DNA of 64,000 bases from Adiantum capillus-veneris (Eukaryota; Streptophyta; Polypodiopsida; Polypodiales; Pteridaceae), in the NCBI GenBank assembly GCA_014529385.2, contig CM043944.1:76465884-76529883 (forward strand), given 5' to 3'. Position numbers and translations under genes: made by a program. The notes under the pieces are model-generated. The model searched no databases. It was not told the origin of the DNA and was given only the letters and a program-made list of their open reading frames with translations. Positions within the stretch are counted from its first letter, which is position 1. Each line of letters begins with the position of its first letter. This document shows, piece after piece, positions 53,491 through 64,000 of this stretch.

Positions 53491-54340
53491 GCATGTCGAG
53501 TGTGTGCAATTGCCAAGGGTAACTGGGATAGTTCCCTTGAGCTTGTTGCCCTTGCAAGAGAAGGAAAACCTTGAGTTGAGTCAGCTTGCCAAGCTCTGTA
53601 GGGATAGAACTTGAGAGCTCATTCGATGCGAGAAGCAAGTACATCATGCTAGTGCAATTGCGTAAGCTGCAGGGAATGGTGCATATAAGATGATTTGTGT
53701 GTGCATAACTAGGATCAGAGAGCTGAGCTCGCCAGGGATATGATCGGAGAGCTGGTCCAGGGGACTTGTAGAGAAGCCCAATGTCAGTGGGCAACTCCCC
53801 TGTTATGTCATTGGACGACAAATCCAGGTACTCCCCAACTGGGTGAAATTGGTAATGTAAGCAGGAAAATTGCCAGTGAGGGAATTGCTATTGAGATCTA
53901 TGTACTTGAGCAGAGTGCACCTTGCTAATGATGTGGGTATGCTCCCTGAGAAGTTGTTCGTGCTCAGGTCGAAGTGCGTCAGTGTCGCCGCCAGCTCCCC
54001 AACCCGTGTTGGAATCAGCCCATCCAAGCTGTTGTTGGACACATTGAGACAGGAGAGCCCTTGCAGGTCTGCTACTTGAGGGGCATGTTGCCCAAGCTAG
54101 AAAGGATGGTGTCAGTGAGGTTGTTTTGATCTAGCCATAGACCTTGTAGATTGGGTACAACTCCCAGCTCTTTTGGGATAACACCTGTCAGCTAATTTCT
54201 TTGCAGGTCTAGCTCTAGGAGATTCTTGCACTTGGCCAAAGCCTGGAAATAAAGCTGGTGGAAAATCTAGATACCATGAATGCAGCAATAGTCCACCTTG
54301 TTTTTCATGAAGATGAGCAGAGAATGTCACCAGAGGGATT
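53480..54340 (-). pseudogene. Leucine-rich-repeat receptor-like fragment
   Basis: The minus strand reads plant-type LRRs over several frames: ELAATLTHFDLSTNNFSGSI with PTSLARCTLLKYIDLNSNSL (53803-54042), and CTSMMYLLLASNELSSSI with PTELGKLTQL (about 53540-53640). A further LRR lies at about 54130-54190. The LxxLxLxxNxLxGxIP pattern is that of LRR receptor-like kinases or proteins. Frames change at least three times and no kinase domain or signal peptide is present. It lies tail-to-tail with, and overlaps, the end of the nine-exon gene. Confidence 0.8.
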
Positions 54341-55634
54341 CTTACACGCTCTCAGGTGCGAGCCAGCGACGAGAAGGATGTTCGGACGACCATGGCGGGA
54401 AATGAGCTTGGGATTTTGAGTGAGGAAGGCACGTCTGTGTGCATCCCAATTTGTCACTCTGAGACCCAGAAGAGGTGTGTCCGCAGTTTGAATTCGGGAA
54501 GCATTTTATGCTGTAGGTATGTTAATGTCTTCGAACTTCATGTCTGAAGCAGATGAGTTCTCCATGTTTTCTTTGGGGTTGTCGTGAGTGCGTGAGGTTG
54601 ATGGGATAGCGCCTATATATAGAGCCTATATATAAGCGACTGGTTGCTCAAATTATAGCTAGATAGAACTCGAAATTTACTATATAGAGAAATTAGGATA
54701 TGGAGAAAATGGGGCGTTTGCTTGGTTTCCTAGATAGGAAATGCTTCACTTTCCCTAGTTTGGACTTTCACTACTTCTGTGTATCCAAACTGGTGAAAGT
54801 GTATGGAGATTATATATTTTTTCCTATGTAAGGAGCTTTTAAAAGTCCCTTGTGGGGTAGGGTGAATGCAGACACCGTGGCGGCAGGCAGGGCAATGTAG
54901 TGCACGCAAGCGAGGGCTCCATGTGGATTCGGCCCCGACACAGGCATCGTACACATGCACCTGGTTGCAGCATGCGAGGGATTACCAGCCTGTTGCTGAT
55001 TGAGGGAAGCCGAGCAAAGGTGCTCCAACTTCTCTCTCCAAGATGGAGCTCATTAAAACGAAGTGCCACAATGGATCAACAGGAGGCTATGAGGAGAATC
55101 GATGGCGCTGGTGCAAGTTATGGACTTCTTGCTTAAAAGGATTGCATTGGGCATTTTGAGAACTGATCTTGGAGGTCTCAGTGCTCGCCAAGATGTAGGC
55201 TGAATTAGTCTTGGAGGTTTCAATGATAGCAAAACTGTTATCTCTATTCAACTGAGGAACTACCAGCTTTTAAGTAATTTATAAGCAAGTCATGGCCAAA
55301 ACCTTTGAGCTCCTTCAGGCATGTCTCCCTCGCCCTCAAGCTACTAGATCTATCTCTTCGCCATCAATCTTGGCACCACCCCTCAACCTCCACCTCCTGC
55401 AGTCCAAGCTGGTTGTCTCCCAGCTCCTTGTATGTGCATAGGGAATGTTTGGGTCTCCACTTTCCAAACATCTATATCAGCATTACAGTATTTTTTCACA
55501 ATGCAGTTGTGCATTATCTTTTGAATATGTAGGGTGCACTATGGCCTTGTTTGAGCGGGTTTTGTATTGCTTGTTTGTTGTCCATACTCCTCATAGTCTT
55601 GCTTGTTTAAATCGTCCCTTTCTTTGTTCAGGCT
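54341..55634. other. No recognisable gene
   Basis: Short frames on both strands without domains. 54605-54625 has a cctatatatagagcctatat repeat. At about 55305-55435 a plus-strand frame could be coding but was not identified. Confidence 0.4.
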
Positions 55635-55806
55635 TCTGCGAGAGTTGTATTTGCTTGCACTTCTTTACTTAGCAATGCTTGCGAGGATGAAGGTTTGGGG
55701 TTTCTACAATTTTGGCCCCTTGACAACCGCCCTGTCTATCGACTATCTTGATCAGTTCCTCTCCCGCAACAAGTTTTTGGTGGTCATAGTTATGGCACTA
55801 ATAACT
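55635..55806 (+). pseudogene. D-type-cyclin-like exon fragment
   Basis: The plus strand reads MLARMKVWGFYNFGPLTTAL and then SIDYLDQFLSRNKF. The pattern W-x(3)-FNFGPLTAYLS-x-NYLDRFLS is the core of the plant cyclin-D box, where CDK contacts lie. The following residues do not continue as a cyclin and a stop comes at 55804-55806. No further cyclin exons were recognised on either side, so this is a relic or an isolated exon. Confidence 0.5.
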
Positions 55807-56946
55807 ACTTAGTACGGTGATTGCCCCTGTGTTTTGAAATTTTTGCAAATTGAGCACTGTACCAACACTTCAACCACACACGGTTGTTTTGCAGATTTGC
55901 TTGGCATGAGCAAGAAGGCAACCACGACACTGAGTATCTGTGGAGGGGAGGTAACGTCTTTGTGGCCCTTATGTGGAGATCTTGGTTCCCAATTTAGAAT
56001 TGCATGCTGTTTGGCTATTGTAAGCATGCTGGCAAGCTTCCATCAGTTTGAGGTTTTTGCTGAAGAGCGTTCCTAACCATGGTTGCTTTGTGTTGGGAAG
56101 GTCAAACCACGTCTCTGGTCCAAGATGTTTCTATTGCAATGCATGCTCACGAGTGACCATGGGCGGCATATTTTTGCTGATGTTAGCACCGAGGATTGCT
56201 TTCAAGCATGCTTGTGTTCTGTTGGGCGAGTAAAAACTGCAAGCTCCTGATTTAAAAAATGTTTTTGTGTAGTTATGTATGCTCGTTAGTGTGACCAGCT
56301 GGATGTTGATTTTGCATTGTAGAGAGATGGTGAAAAATAAATTCGTAGTCTGCTCTTCTTTGCTTGCCTGCTATCATGTGCGGGGGTTGATTTTTACGAA
56401 AAGGATTCCGTTCGGGGAGCCAAGATGCATGTCATGCTGGTTATTTTCTTGGATCCAAGTTGGGGCTCAATGAATGGTTTGTGATGATGTTATTGAGAAC
56501 GTGTTTGAATGTTGGTTGGATATTGTTTTGTTGAATAGGTGAAGATGAGAGAGGTGAGGTTAGATATCATGCTTTAATTATCTGAAGCATTTTGATTGCT
56601 TTTATTTTTTACTCAAGGTGCTACTTTGTAGGTTCTCTCTTTCGTGGGTTGGATTGGATGATCAAGTGTTTGCATTATCAAACTCAAGGCAATGGTTGTA
56701 CAGGCCTTGAGACTTTATTGCAGTTTGCAAGTGTAACTGCAGAAGCTGTCACCTAAAGTCCATTGATGAATTCATGTAACTCCTTTACAGTCTAGGTAGG
56801 AGGCCCGATTTGCCTCGCTAGCAGCATCAGCTCCATATCCAAGCCTTTTTCAATGACCTTCCTTCAAATGACTTCAACACCCTCTTTTCCCTTCTCTCCC
56901 TGCAAGACAAGATATTATCTGATGCGTATGCGTATGCGTATGTGTA

Positions 56947-57022
<76 letters not shown>

Positions 57023-57356
57023 TCTTGCTTGTAGACTTCATGCTCTGCCACCTTCCTGGCTCGTTCTACTGGCGCCTCGACTTCTCTCACCGCTTCTTTC
57101 ACCTTGGCTTATGGACCCTTGCCTTGCATAATCTGTCACAAGCAAAGCACCTAATTAGATGTGGAGAGTATGCTTATGTGTATAGAGCATCCATATTTTA
57201 ATTAGGAGATCAAGAGCAATTCAAAGTTTGTGTTGAAGTGTTGTTAAAGGTGGTCCAAGACCCAAGCTCCCCATCGTGGAATGTTGTGGCATATAAGGCA
57301 CAATCTGCGAGGGACTTCACTTGCTTTCTGTGACATCGACGCGAAGAGCTTGTATC
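55807..57356. other. No recognisable gene; one GT-GA compound microsatellite
   Basis: GT at 56950-56980 then GA to 57018, preceded by a short tgcgta array (about 56920-56950). Frames at 55809-56473 have no known domain. Confidence 0.45.
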
Positions 57357-57444
57357 AGGAGGTCTCCTCTTCTGTGTCATGATAGTTTCAGGCATAAACC
57401 AGGAGGTCTCCTCTTCTGTGTCATGATAGTTTCAGGCATAAACG
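57357..57444. repeat. 44-bp tandem duplication
   Basis: Two units beginning aggaggtctcctcttctgtg (57357-57400 and 57401-57444). Confidence 0.92.
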
Positions 57445-57854
57445 GCACATCAACGTTTGTGCCTAAGGTGGATCACAGCCATTTGTACAAAAATCTGTAG
57501 ATTGCAAGGAGGCAACTCTGGTCAGAGATATAATCTTTATGGAATTGGAGTCATGGATTTTTTCTCTGCTCACAAGGTTGATACATACATATGGACTTCT
57601 CATATAGTGTAATTATTGTAGGGCTTGCTAGAGCAGGAATCCCTAGACACATTCAATTGCCATTGTACTTTCCCACAGTGAATCTCTTGGTTCATACTGA
57701 AGCCCTCATCATGCCCCCTTGGCCCGCGCCTTCCCTTGGTCTTCATAGGTCACATGAAGAAAGAGAGCTAGTTGGTAATAGGGCCAATGTTTCATCTCAA
57801 TAGCTGCTAACTAGATGGACATCAAATGCCTTACATAGTTTGAATGCGGCAGAT

Positions 57855-58200
57855 AAGAGATGTAGAGATTTTGAAGTAGGATCTAGACCTAAAACAAGGC
57901 CTAAAATTGACTTTTTTTTTTTTTTTTTGGGGTCAAGGGCTATTTTGCCTTATCAAAACAAGTCCTTCAAAAAATAAGAGATGTAGAGATTTTGAAGTAG
58001 GATCTAGACCTAGAACAAGGCCTAAAATTGACCTTTTTTTTTTTTTTTTTTGGGTCAAGGGCTATTTTGCCTTATCAAAACAAGTGCTTCAGAAAAAACT
58101 TCAGGTCAAATACATGATTAGAATCTCAAAATTGCTTATCAAAACAAGTGCTTCAAAAAAACTTCAGGTCATTTGACATGATTAGAATCTCAAAATTGCT
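57855..58200. repeat. Two consecutive tandem duplications (about 122 bp, then 63 bp)
   Basis: aagagatgtagagattttga starts units at about 57855 and 57977, each with an 18-20 base T run. Then atcaaaacaagtgcttca starts units at about 58075 and 58138. The second duplication overlaps the end of the first, so they arose one after the other. Confidence 0.85.
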
Positions 58201-59013
58201 TGTCATTTTTTTGTGTTTATATCCTTAAGTGAAGGTTATAAATGACAAATTATATAAGTTGATCGCATTACACAAAGCATATGAAATGGGGCTTGAAAAA
58301 TTGCATGTCAAATAAAGTTTTTCTAGTATTTCTATTATGCCTGCAGGTCTGGTGATTTTATCACTTGTTAATACCAACATCGTTATGTGAGCATCAAAGT
58401 TCAAATCTCATAGACAACTTGAATTTTGCTCGCTGTGTGTCGTCTTTGGAGAAGAGAAAGGGAACGAATCTGACTATAAATAAGAAGATGCATTGGTTAT
58501 CCCTATCCTAATTACCTATTCAGTAAGCAGCCATGAGATATTTTATCCTGACTACAAATCTCCCCCCCCCCCTCTTCTTCTCTCTCTCTAGAGAAATCAA
58601 TCTTCACCTTCATAGCAGAAAATGGAGAGAACGTATTAGAAACACATGAAGTGAAAATCCAAAAGCAACCATCCATATAGGAGAGACTTCGCAACGATGC
58701 ACGACAAACTATTCGGGGAAGGTTTGTCTACGCCGGTTGACAATCGAAATTAGCCTGTTGCAAACTATAGTAAAGGGAAGAAAAACAGGCAAAAGATGAG
58801 AATAGTTCAAAAATTCTGAAAATAGGCAAAATATGAGAATAGTTCAAAAATTCTGAAAATTGAAAATTTCTACCAGTATTTCCGGTTTACATCTTTATAG
58901 GGCCGACCTTAAGACTTTTCGGTTATTCACATACTTTCAAAATTATATTAAGAACATTACAAGGTCGCCTAGCCGAAGAAGGGGGCACAGGAGGGCAATA
59001 GGAAAATGTAGCC
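58201..59013. other. No gene; dispersed repeat R2 copy 2 and a 36-bp tandem pair
   Basis: 58715-58890 resembles 23005-23160 in phrase order (ttgcaaactatagtaaaggg, then atagttcaaaaattc). Within it, a 36-bp unit with gagaatagttcaaaaattct is doubled at about 58788-58860. The sequence just left of 59014 is the 3' flank of the oleosin gene. Confidence 0.55.
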
Positions 59014-59460
59014 TTAAGCGCCTGGGGCAGCCTCGGTGCCAGCGCTGCCTCCATAAGAGGAGGCGAAGCCGGCCAAGTCGCATGCCTTGCATCGCATCCC
59101 ATTAGCCACGTCTTGGATGCGGAATCGGGTGCTGTCCAGCTGCTGGGAAACGTCAGGGTGTCTCCCCGTCACATACTTGTACACCCACGACACCGCAGTA
59201 ACAGCCGCTATGGCCACTCCCCCGGCTATGAGGGCACCTGCCGTGCACAACGCCATCAGGAAGCCCACGGGCACCAGTACTGGGCTTAACAGCAGCAGCA
59301 GCGGCGCCATCACTGCCAGCACCACAACCACCACGCCCACCCCCACCAGGAGCGTTAGAAACCCTACCACCTGACTCGACGTTGGCTTGTGCTTCTGCAG
59401 GTGCTGCATCAGCCCCCGCGTCTTCTCCTCCACTTGCTCCTGCGCTTCAGCTCCTGCCAT
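59014..59460 (-). CDS. Oleosin
   Basis: 148 residues, single exon, ATG at 59458-59460. Residues 1-30 are polar (acidic/basic, amphipathic). Residues about 31-100 form one long hydrophobic stretch interrupted by APLLLLLSPVLVPVG, the oleosin proline knot P-x5-SP-x3-P. The C-terminal third is amphipathic (YVTGRHPDVSQQLDSTRFRI). Length and layout match oleosins, which coat lipid bodies in seeds, pollen or spores; the hairpin sits in the triacylglycerol core and the ends lie on the surface. The tail is short and Gly/Ala-rich, ending GTEAAPGA. The frame is intact with good codon structure, and upstream motifs agree with storage-organ regulation. This is the most secure host gene in the window. Confidence 0.95.
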   Translation of the reverse strand: MAGAEAQEQVEEKTRGLMQHLQKHKPTSSQVVGFLTLLVGVGVVVVVLAVMAPLLLLLSPVLVPVGFLMALCTAGALIAGGVAIAAVTAVSWVYKYVTGRHPDVSQQLDSTRFRIQDVANGMRCKACDLAGFASSYGGSAGTEAAPGA

Positions 59461-59515
59461 CTCTCACTGTGCTCAGCTGCGGCAAGATTTCTGCTCTAAA
59501 GCCCGCCCCCTTAGA

Positions 59516-59523
59516 AATATATA
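59516..59523 (-). promoter_or_regulatory. TATA box candidate for oleosin
   Basis: tatatatt on the minus strand lies about 55 bases before the ATG. Another TATA-like element (ttatataa) lies near 59596-59605, about 140 bases upstream, and allows a more usual leader length. Confidence 0.45.
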
Positions 59524-59723
59524 CCTCTGCAGGTAAGTAAAGCGAAGCCAATGGTGCCAATTTTTAATGCTTCGTCAAAGACTCAAAGGTATCTGTCCTT
59601 ATATAAATGCCGAACTCGCCACGTTCTAGAAACCACGAATAGACGGCATTCCCCGAGTTTCCAGCTCCTTCTTCCTATGAACCAGGCTCTAGCAGAGCCC
59701 GAGCTGGAACCCGCCTAGCCTAG

Positions 59724-59742
59724 CATGCATTCGCCCACGTGG
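59724..59742 (-). promoter_or_regulatory. RY motif and G-box upstream of oleosin
   Basis: catgcat (59724-59730) and ccacgtgg (59735-59742) lie four bases apart, about 265-280 bases before the oleosin start. RY elements bind B3 factors of the ABI3/FUS3/LEC2 class, and ACGT G-boxes bind bZIP factors in ABA response. The pair is typical of seed oleosin promoters. That it works here is inferred. Confidence 0.6.
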
Positions 59743-59879
59743 CTTCCGGGAAATGCCCCTCCCTTGGTCGATATATATTATACCTAGCCCACCTAGCGCA
59801 CCAAACGATGAAAGTGGCTTCCTCCCCTTCCTCACATCTAAGGATCCGTCACATTCATAACGATCCTACGTTGCGACTT

Positions 59880-60284
59880 TCCAACTAGGCAAGGTTCAGT
59901 TCATGTGGCTTTTAAATTGCACAATTGGCAACCTGCATGTAGTAAGTTCATGCGAAGGCCGAAAATTTGCAACGTGAATTAAAGAACAAATTGTGACACT
60001 AGAAAGTGTACACCACGTTGTTGTGCCGTTTTGTGAGCATGCGAAGGAAAACAAGAATCGATTGCTAATTGCACTCAATTTTATCAAGTCGGTGCATTTT
60101 AATGTCTGGAAATCAAACCAAATATTTCCGGGCTCCAATTGAGTCTAGAATGGGTTCGATACGACCAAATTAGCTCAAGTTATGCATGTTTTACGGCTAC
60201 GAGATATTTAAAATACGTGCAAGTTTGAGTTAAGAATGGATGAATTTGCCAATTTACGGATCGAATGATGATTGGGTTGCGGCA
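59880..60284. other. No recognisable gene
   Basis: AT-rich spacer between the oleosin upstream region and R1 copy 3. Confidence 0.4.
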
Positions 60285-60480
60285 GTGTTCGAGAGAAGTG
60301 TGTCTTAACTTACAATCCTCCCGCTTCGAAAATTAAAAATGTTGGTTGAGAGAAAGAGGCGAAAGAAAAATCCCACTTAGATCTAAGAAAATAGTGAAAA
60401 TAGTAAAAATGAGGTTGGCTTTTCAAAATTTCCTCTTGGAAAATTTCATAAAAAAGAATCGTGTATGTTTGCAAAAATTG
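60285..60480. repeat. Dispersed repeat R1, copy 3, interrupted by the LINE tail
   Basis: agtgttcgagagaagtgtgt ... tggttgagagaaagaggcga ... cctcttggaaaattt ... gtatgtttgcaaaa follows the order of the other R1 copies and stops where the T run begins. Confidence 0.6.
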
Positions 60481-63400
60481 TTTTTTTTCTTTTTGGTGCA
60501 AAACTCACAATGGTGAGTAGATTATATTATCATAACCAATAAATTACAGATTCTAGCCATGCTCGTGCCGAGCCATGACATCTTCCAGGGGTCCTAGCTA
60601 GATCGGCTGATAGGAGAGCCACCCACGACAATGCCCAAGCCGATACCTTTACCCATGTGAGTCCTTCCTTGCGGCGCTCATAGTCTTGTTCCATTCATCC
60701 GAGTTCATTTGTTTCCCAATGGTAAAGATCACTCCCTTGCTTTCTTGGATTATCTCAGCGAACCTAGCGGTTGCCATTCTGTTCTCAAAGATTTGACAGT
60801 TCCTTGCCTTCCAAATATGTTTGAAATAACAAAATCTCACAATTAGCGTTGTAATGAGCATTACTTCGATCTTGAACACCTTTCCTCCCAAGAATAGATC
60901 ATTCTTGAAGAATCCTATTTTCCAAGTCTTTTGGACCCATTTGCAAATCTTCCCACGGCCAGGCCGCAGATCGCCAGGCACTCTTTGAAAAGGTGAGGGA
61001 GGTCTTCACTAGCGATTCTACATTGCGAGCATTTATCAGGACCAAATTTCCTAGCGAGGATCTTCAGCCCACTCAGCATGGCTCCCCATAAAACCTTCCA
61101 TAAGAAAACCTTCATCCCATGTGGCCATTGTGGACACTAAATGTTCTTCACAATTGTCGCCCATGTTGACTCCGGCCAGTGCTTTCCCCACTGCTTGTTA
61201 AGCGGGGAGAACCAATCCTTCGAGGCTATGAGGGTGAGGTACAAGTCCTTGGTTTGCGGTTTTAGAAAGTGTCTGCTCTTAGGCCAAGTCCTGCCATGCT
61301 TTCCATTTGAACCTAGATTCACAGTTTGGCAGACACCACTTGTCCACTCTTGCTAAGGCTCTGTTGATTAGTAATCTCTTTAGTCCTATTGAGGTTAAAT
61401 TGGAGAGTCAATTGGTATGTATCTTTCCAGCTACCACTGAAGTAATCCCAAAATTGGCCTACTAGTCTAATGCGTTTGTTATTCATTTTTCTGGCAACTT
61501 CCCCCCAAAAAGAGCTAGGAGGATGCTTTCAGCCTTAAAAATCCAGGGGGAACATTGAGTAATGGAATTGTGAAAATATATTGATAGCTCCCCCCATTCC
61601 AAGGACTCCGTTGCCCTGTTGCATTTTCGAGTAAGCTCGCCTGTCGTCATACCCCCAAGTTTCAGAATGGCCCATTGAGGGGCAAGTAACTTGTCCTGCA
61701 CCTCTACCCTTTCCATTGGCCACCATTAGAGCACACTTTTGAGTTGTCCATCATGGCCTTAGCCATAACAACCCAATCTTGGTCTCGATTTGCGAGTGCT
61801 ACTACAAATTTGGCACACTGGGCCTCCACATGGGTGCTAGGGTGGAGAATCGCCAGGCCACCTTGCTCCATAGGTCTTGCAACTATCTCCCATTTAGCCC
61901 ATTGCCAGGGTGTTGAGTCTTTAGCGTTGTCCTTCCACAAAAATCTCTTTACTGGTTTCAAAAAATCTTTCCAGTTTCATTTGGCTAGCTTAAGCAATGT
62001 ACCATTGAAGGCTATATAAGGGAGCACAAATGAATTGAATACCTTCACTCTACTCCGGAAGGGAAGAAGAACATACTCCCACCTTCGCATCTTGTTCCTT
62101 ACCTTCTCCATGACCCATAATAATCTTTTCTTGTGAGTTACTTCCACCCCCAGAGGAGCTCCCAAGTGTTGGAATATCTTCCCTTTTGACACTATCTCCC
62201 GAGTCCACATAGTCGGATCAAACGAGTCATTCTCGGAGAGAGAAATCAATCTTGATTTCTCAATATCACACTTTGATCCTGATGCTAAGGCATAATTTTG
62301 TACTATTTCCAGAGCCTTTTTGTTAACTTGAGGGCATGCTTTGAGGAAAAGCAGGGAGTCATCTGCAAAAAGTTTTGCAAAAAGTTGGTCGTTGTTAGGT
62401 AGAGTCAACCCTTGAATCTCCCCTTTCGTGGCATTGTCTTGGAGTAAAGCTACCAAAGGATGGGATCCAATGGAAACCATTAGAGGGGCAAGTTGGCAGC
62501 CCTATTTTATTGATCTTTTGACCTCAAATGCCCCCACAATTCTCTCATTGAAAAGGAGCTCCGATTGACTACCAACACCAAGGGTGCTGACTAGCCGGCA
62601 CATCCGCGACCCAAAGCCTAGCGACTTCATGACGTCTTCAATGAAGGACCATGCGATCCTATCATACGCTTTGTCCATATCCAATTTCAGCAGGATACAC
62701 TCTTGCTTAGTGGAAGCATCATACTCAATGCCGACCATTGTTGCAAGAATGTTATCATAAATTGACCTTCCCTTGATAAATCCATGATGGTGGGGGGTAA
62801 GCACTTTGTCCAAGAGGGGAGAGAGCCTAAGGGATACAATTTTAGCGATAATTTTATAGGCTACTGACATCATTGTTATGGGGCGCCAATGCTTTAGTTG
62901 GGTACAACAGACTTGTTTGGGGATAGGGTTGATAAGGCCTCTTATTATGCTCAAATCCATGACTCCATCAACCGGAGCTTGGTTATCCATTTGCGTGATA
63001 GGAAATTTGAGCTCATCCCAAAATTCTTTACATAACTCTATAGTCAAATTGTCCCAACTAGGGGACCTCTCTTTGCCTAGAGCTTTCAACACGAGATAAC
63101 ATTCCTCCTTGATGAATGCCTTCTCGAGGAGGTTGGCTTCAGAGTGGGATATCCCCTTTTTAAGGCTCCCAAGAAGAGTAGATTTGGTGTCCTCAATTTC
63201 AAGGGAGCGGGCCTCATGCTGGCCTATAATCTGTTGCAGGTGGTTAAACATTAAATGAGCCATTTCATCCGGGTCTTTGATATTATATCCATCCACCTCT
63301 ATGAGTGAGTGGACTAGACCATGATTTATTTTGACTTTAAGGGCCCTAAAAAAATGTGCATGGTTGGCCTCCTCCGATTGGAGAAAGGTTTCTCTGGAAA

Positions 63401-64000
63401 GTGTTCTGGCCTTTATCACCTGGTCTAGTTGGTAATTGGTTAGGTTCAATTTAGCTTCCAACCATCTTTTATGCTCCACCTCTGAGGCAGACCCTTCTTG
63501 TTTCTTGGTGGTTAGAAGGTCAACTTCGTCAATGAGTTGCTTAAGACTTTCCTTCAGGAATTTCTTCCTTCTAGGGCCTGCTGTTTTAATTACTTTTTGC
63601 ATATTCTTGGTGAAGATATCCCAGGCCCTAGGGCTTCTCGAATCCACATCTTTCTGGAGCTTGCTCAAAGCTTTGAGGGCCAGGTTTTTAAAGAGAGGGT
63701 CTTCAAATAGGTGAGTCCCAGTTAATAGAAACCCTGGGGGACTATACTTAAAGGGAGGTGATCTGAAAGGCATTGTGATGTCACCACCATTAGCTCCAGC
63801 CATGGGGGCAACCAATCGCCTTGATGGGAGTAGTAGCACAATAGTCAATCCGAGATGACCTGCTGGCATATTGTAGGCTAGTATACGTGAAACCAAGTGT
63901 GCTACTCCATGGGCCCACCTCCCACATGTCCACCAACGCCCATTTCTCACATCTGCTTAGCCATTTGGATCTTTTAGATCCAACTCTCATGTTTGATGTG
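60481..64000 (-). mobile_element. LINE (non-LTR retrotransposon), 5' end beyond the window
   Basis: A T run (60481-60495) on this strand is the LINE poly(A) tail on the minus strand. Going right, the minus strand encodes a zinc-binding RVT-associated region, reverse transcriptase and the end of an apurinic-type endonuclease. There is no LTR. The element lies in dispersed repeat R1. Because of the window edge, its ORF1 and most of the endonuclease are not visible. Confidence 0.9.
60649..63990 (-). pseudogene. LINE endonuclease-RT-zinc finger polyprotein, broken
   Basis: From the right: an endonuclease tail (FTYTSLQYASRSSRIDY, 63790-63990). Then a 482-codon frame (62502-63950) carries the RT start (LKHWRPITMMSVAYKIIAKI, HHHGFIKGRSIYDN, LLKLDMDKAYDRIAW). 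The next frame (61977-62480) has the catalytic FADDSLLFL. Then come RRFLW-type and ILHPSTHVEAQCAK segments (61704-61961) and a zf-RVT domain (CSQCRIASEDLPHLFKEC, 60915-61115). At least five frame breaks separate the parts, so the copy is dead, though both catalytic halves are recognisable. Confidence 0.9.

Noticed and set aside
56800-57200. Possible continuation of the cyclin-like gene
   Set aside because: The frame around the GA microsatellite has no cyclin motif. It cannot be linked to 55635-55806.

Overview
The window is land-plant nuclear DNA. The evidence is plant Ty1/copia elements primed by a tRNA-iMet-type site, a Ty3/gypsy chromodomain element, Helitron termini of the plant type, tRNA-derived SINEs, a plant LINE, an oleosin, an ARM-repeat protein of the plant U-box (PUB) class, a GRAS pseudogene and a D-type-cyclin-like exon. 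Nothing names the species. The extreme load of (GT)n and (GA)n microsatellites and nested repeats fits a large, repeat-rich genome, possibly a seed-free plant (inference, low confidence).

Layout. 1-1000: unrecognised sequence with a CPCxxC fragment. 1001-6550: a complete copia element with 192-bp LTRs, a 5-bp target duplication and a damaged gag-pol. 7203-7749: three tandem SINE-like units, then microsatellites. 10458-11699: a TRIM-like miniature LTR element. 12331-16443 and 20230-22633: two non-autonomous Helitrons with matching ends; the second starts inside a direct/inverted duplication. 23167-26552: a gypsy chromovirus reduced to two LTRs and an integrase/chromodomain tail. 27566-28441: an intact intronless ARM-repeat gene. 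29504-29753 and 29981-30121: two SINEs in opposite orientation. 32383-40887: a decayed antisense copia split by a younger 4.9-kb LTR element (35016-39909). That element has no pol genes and carries an uninterrupted 1114-codon ORF with zinc-knuckle and coiled-coil segments.

46782-48100: antisense GRAS pseudogene. 48296-50443: a 1.06-kb unit repeated twice. 50647-53490: a nine-exon gene of unknown function with two CxC-type cysteine modules, running into an antisense LRR pseudogene (53480-54340). 55635-55806: cyclin-D-like exon fragment. 57357-58200: short nested tandem duplications. 59014-59460: intact antisense oleosin with a G-box and RY motif upstream. 60481-64000: antisense LINE running off the window.

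The likely functional host genes are the ARM-repeat gene and the oleosin, perhaps also the nine-exon gene. They do not form a pathway. Most of the window is layered transposon insertion, so its main value is as a record of element nesting. The least explained item is the 1114-residue protein of the nested non-autonomous LTR element.
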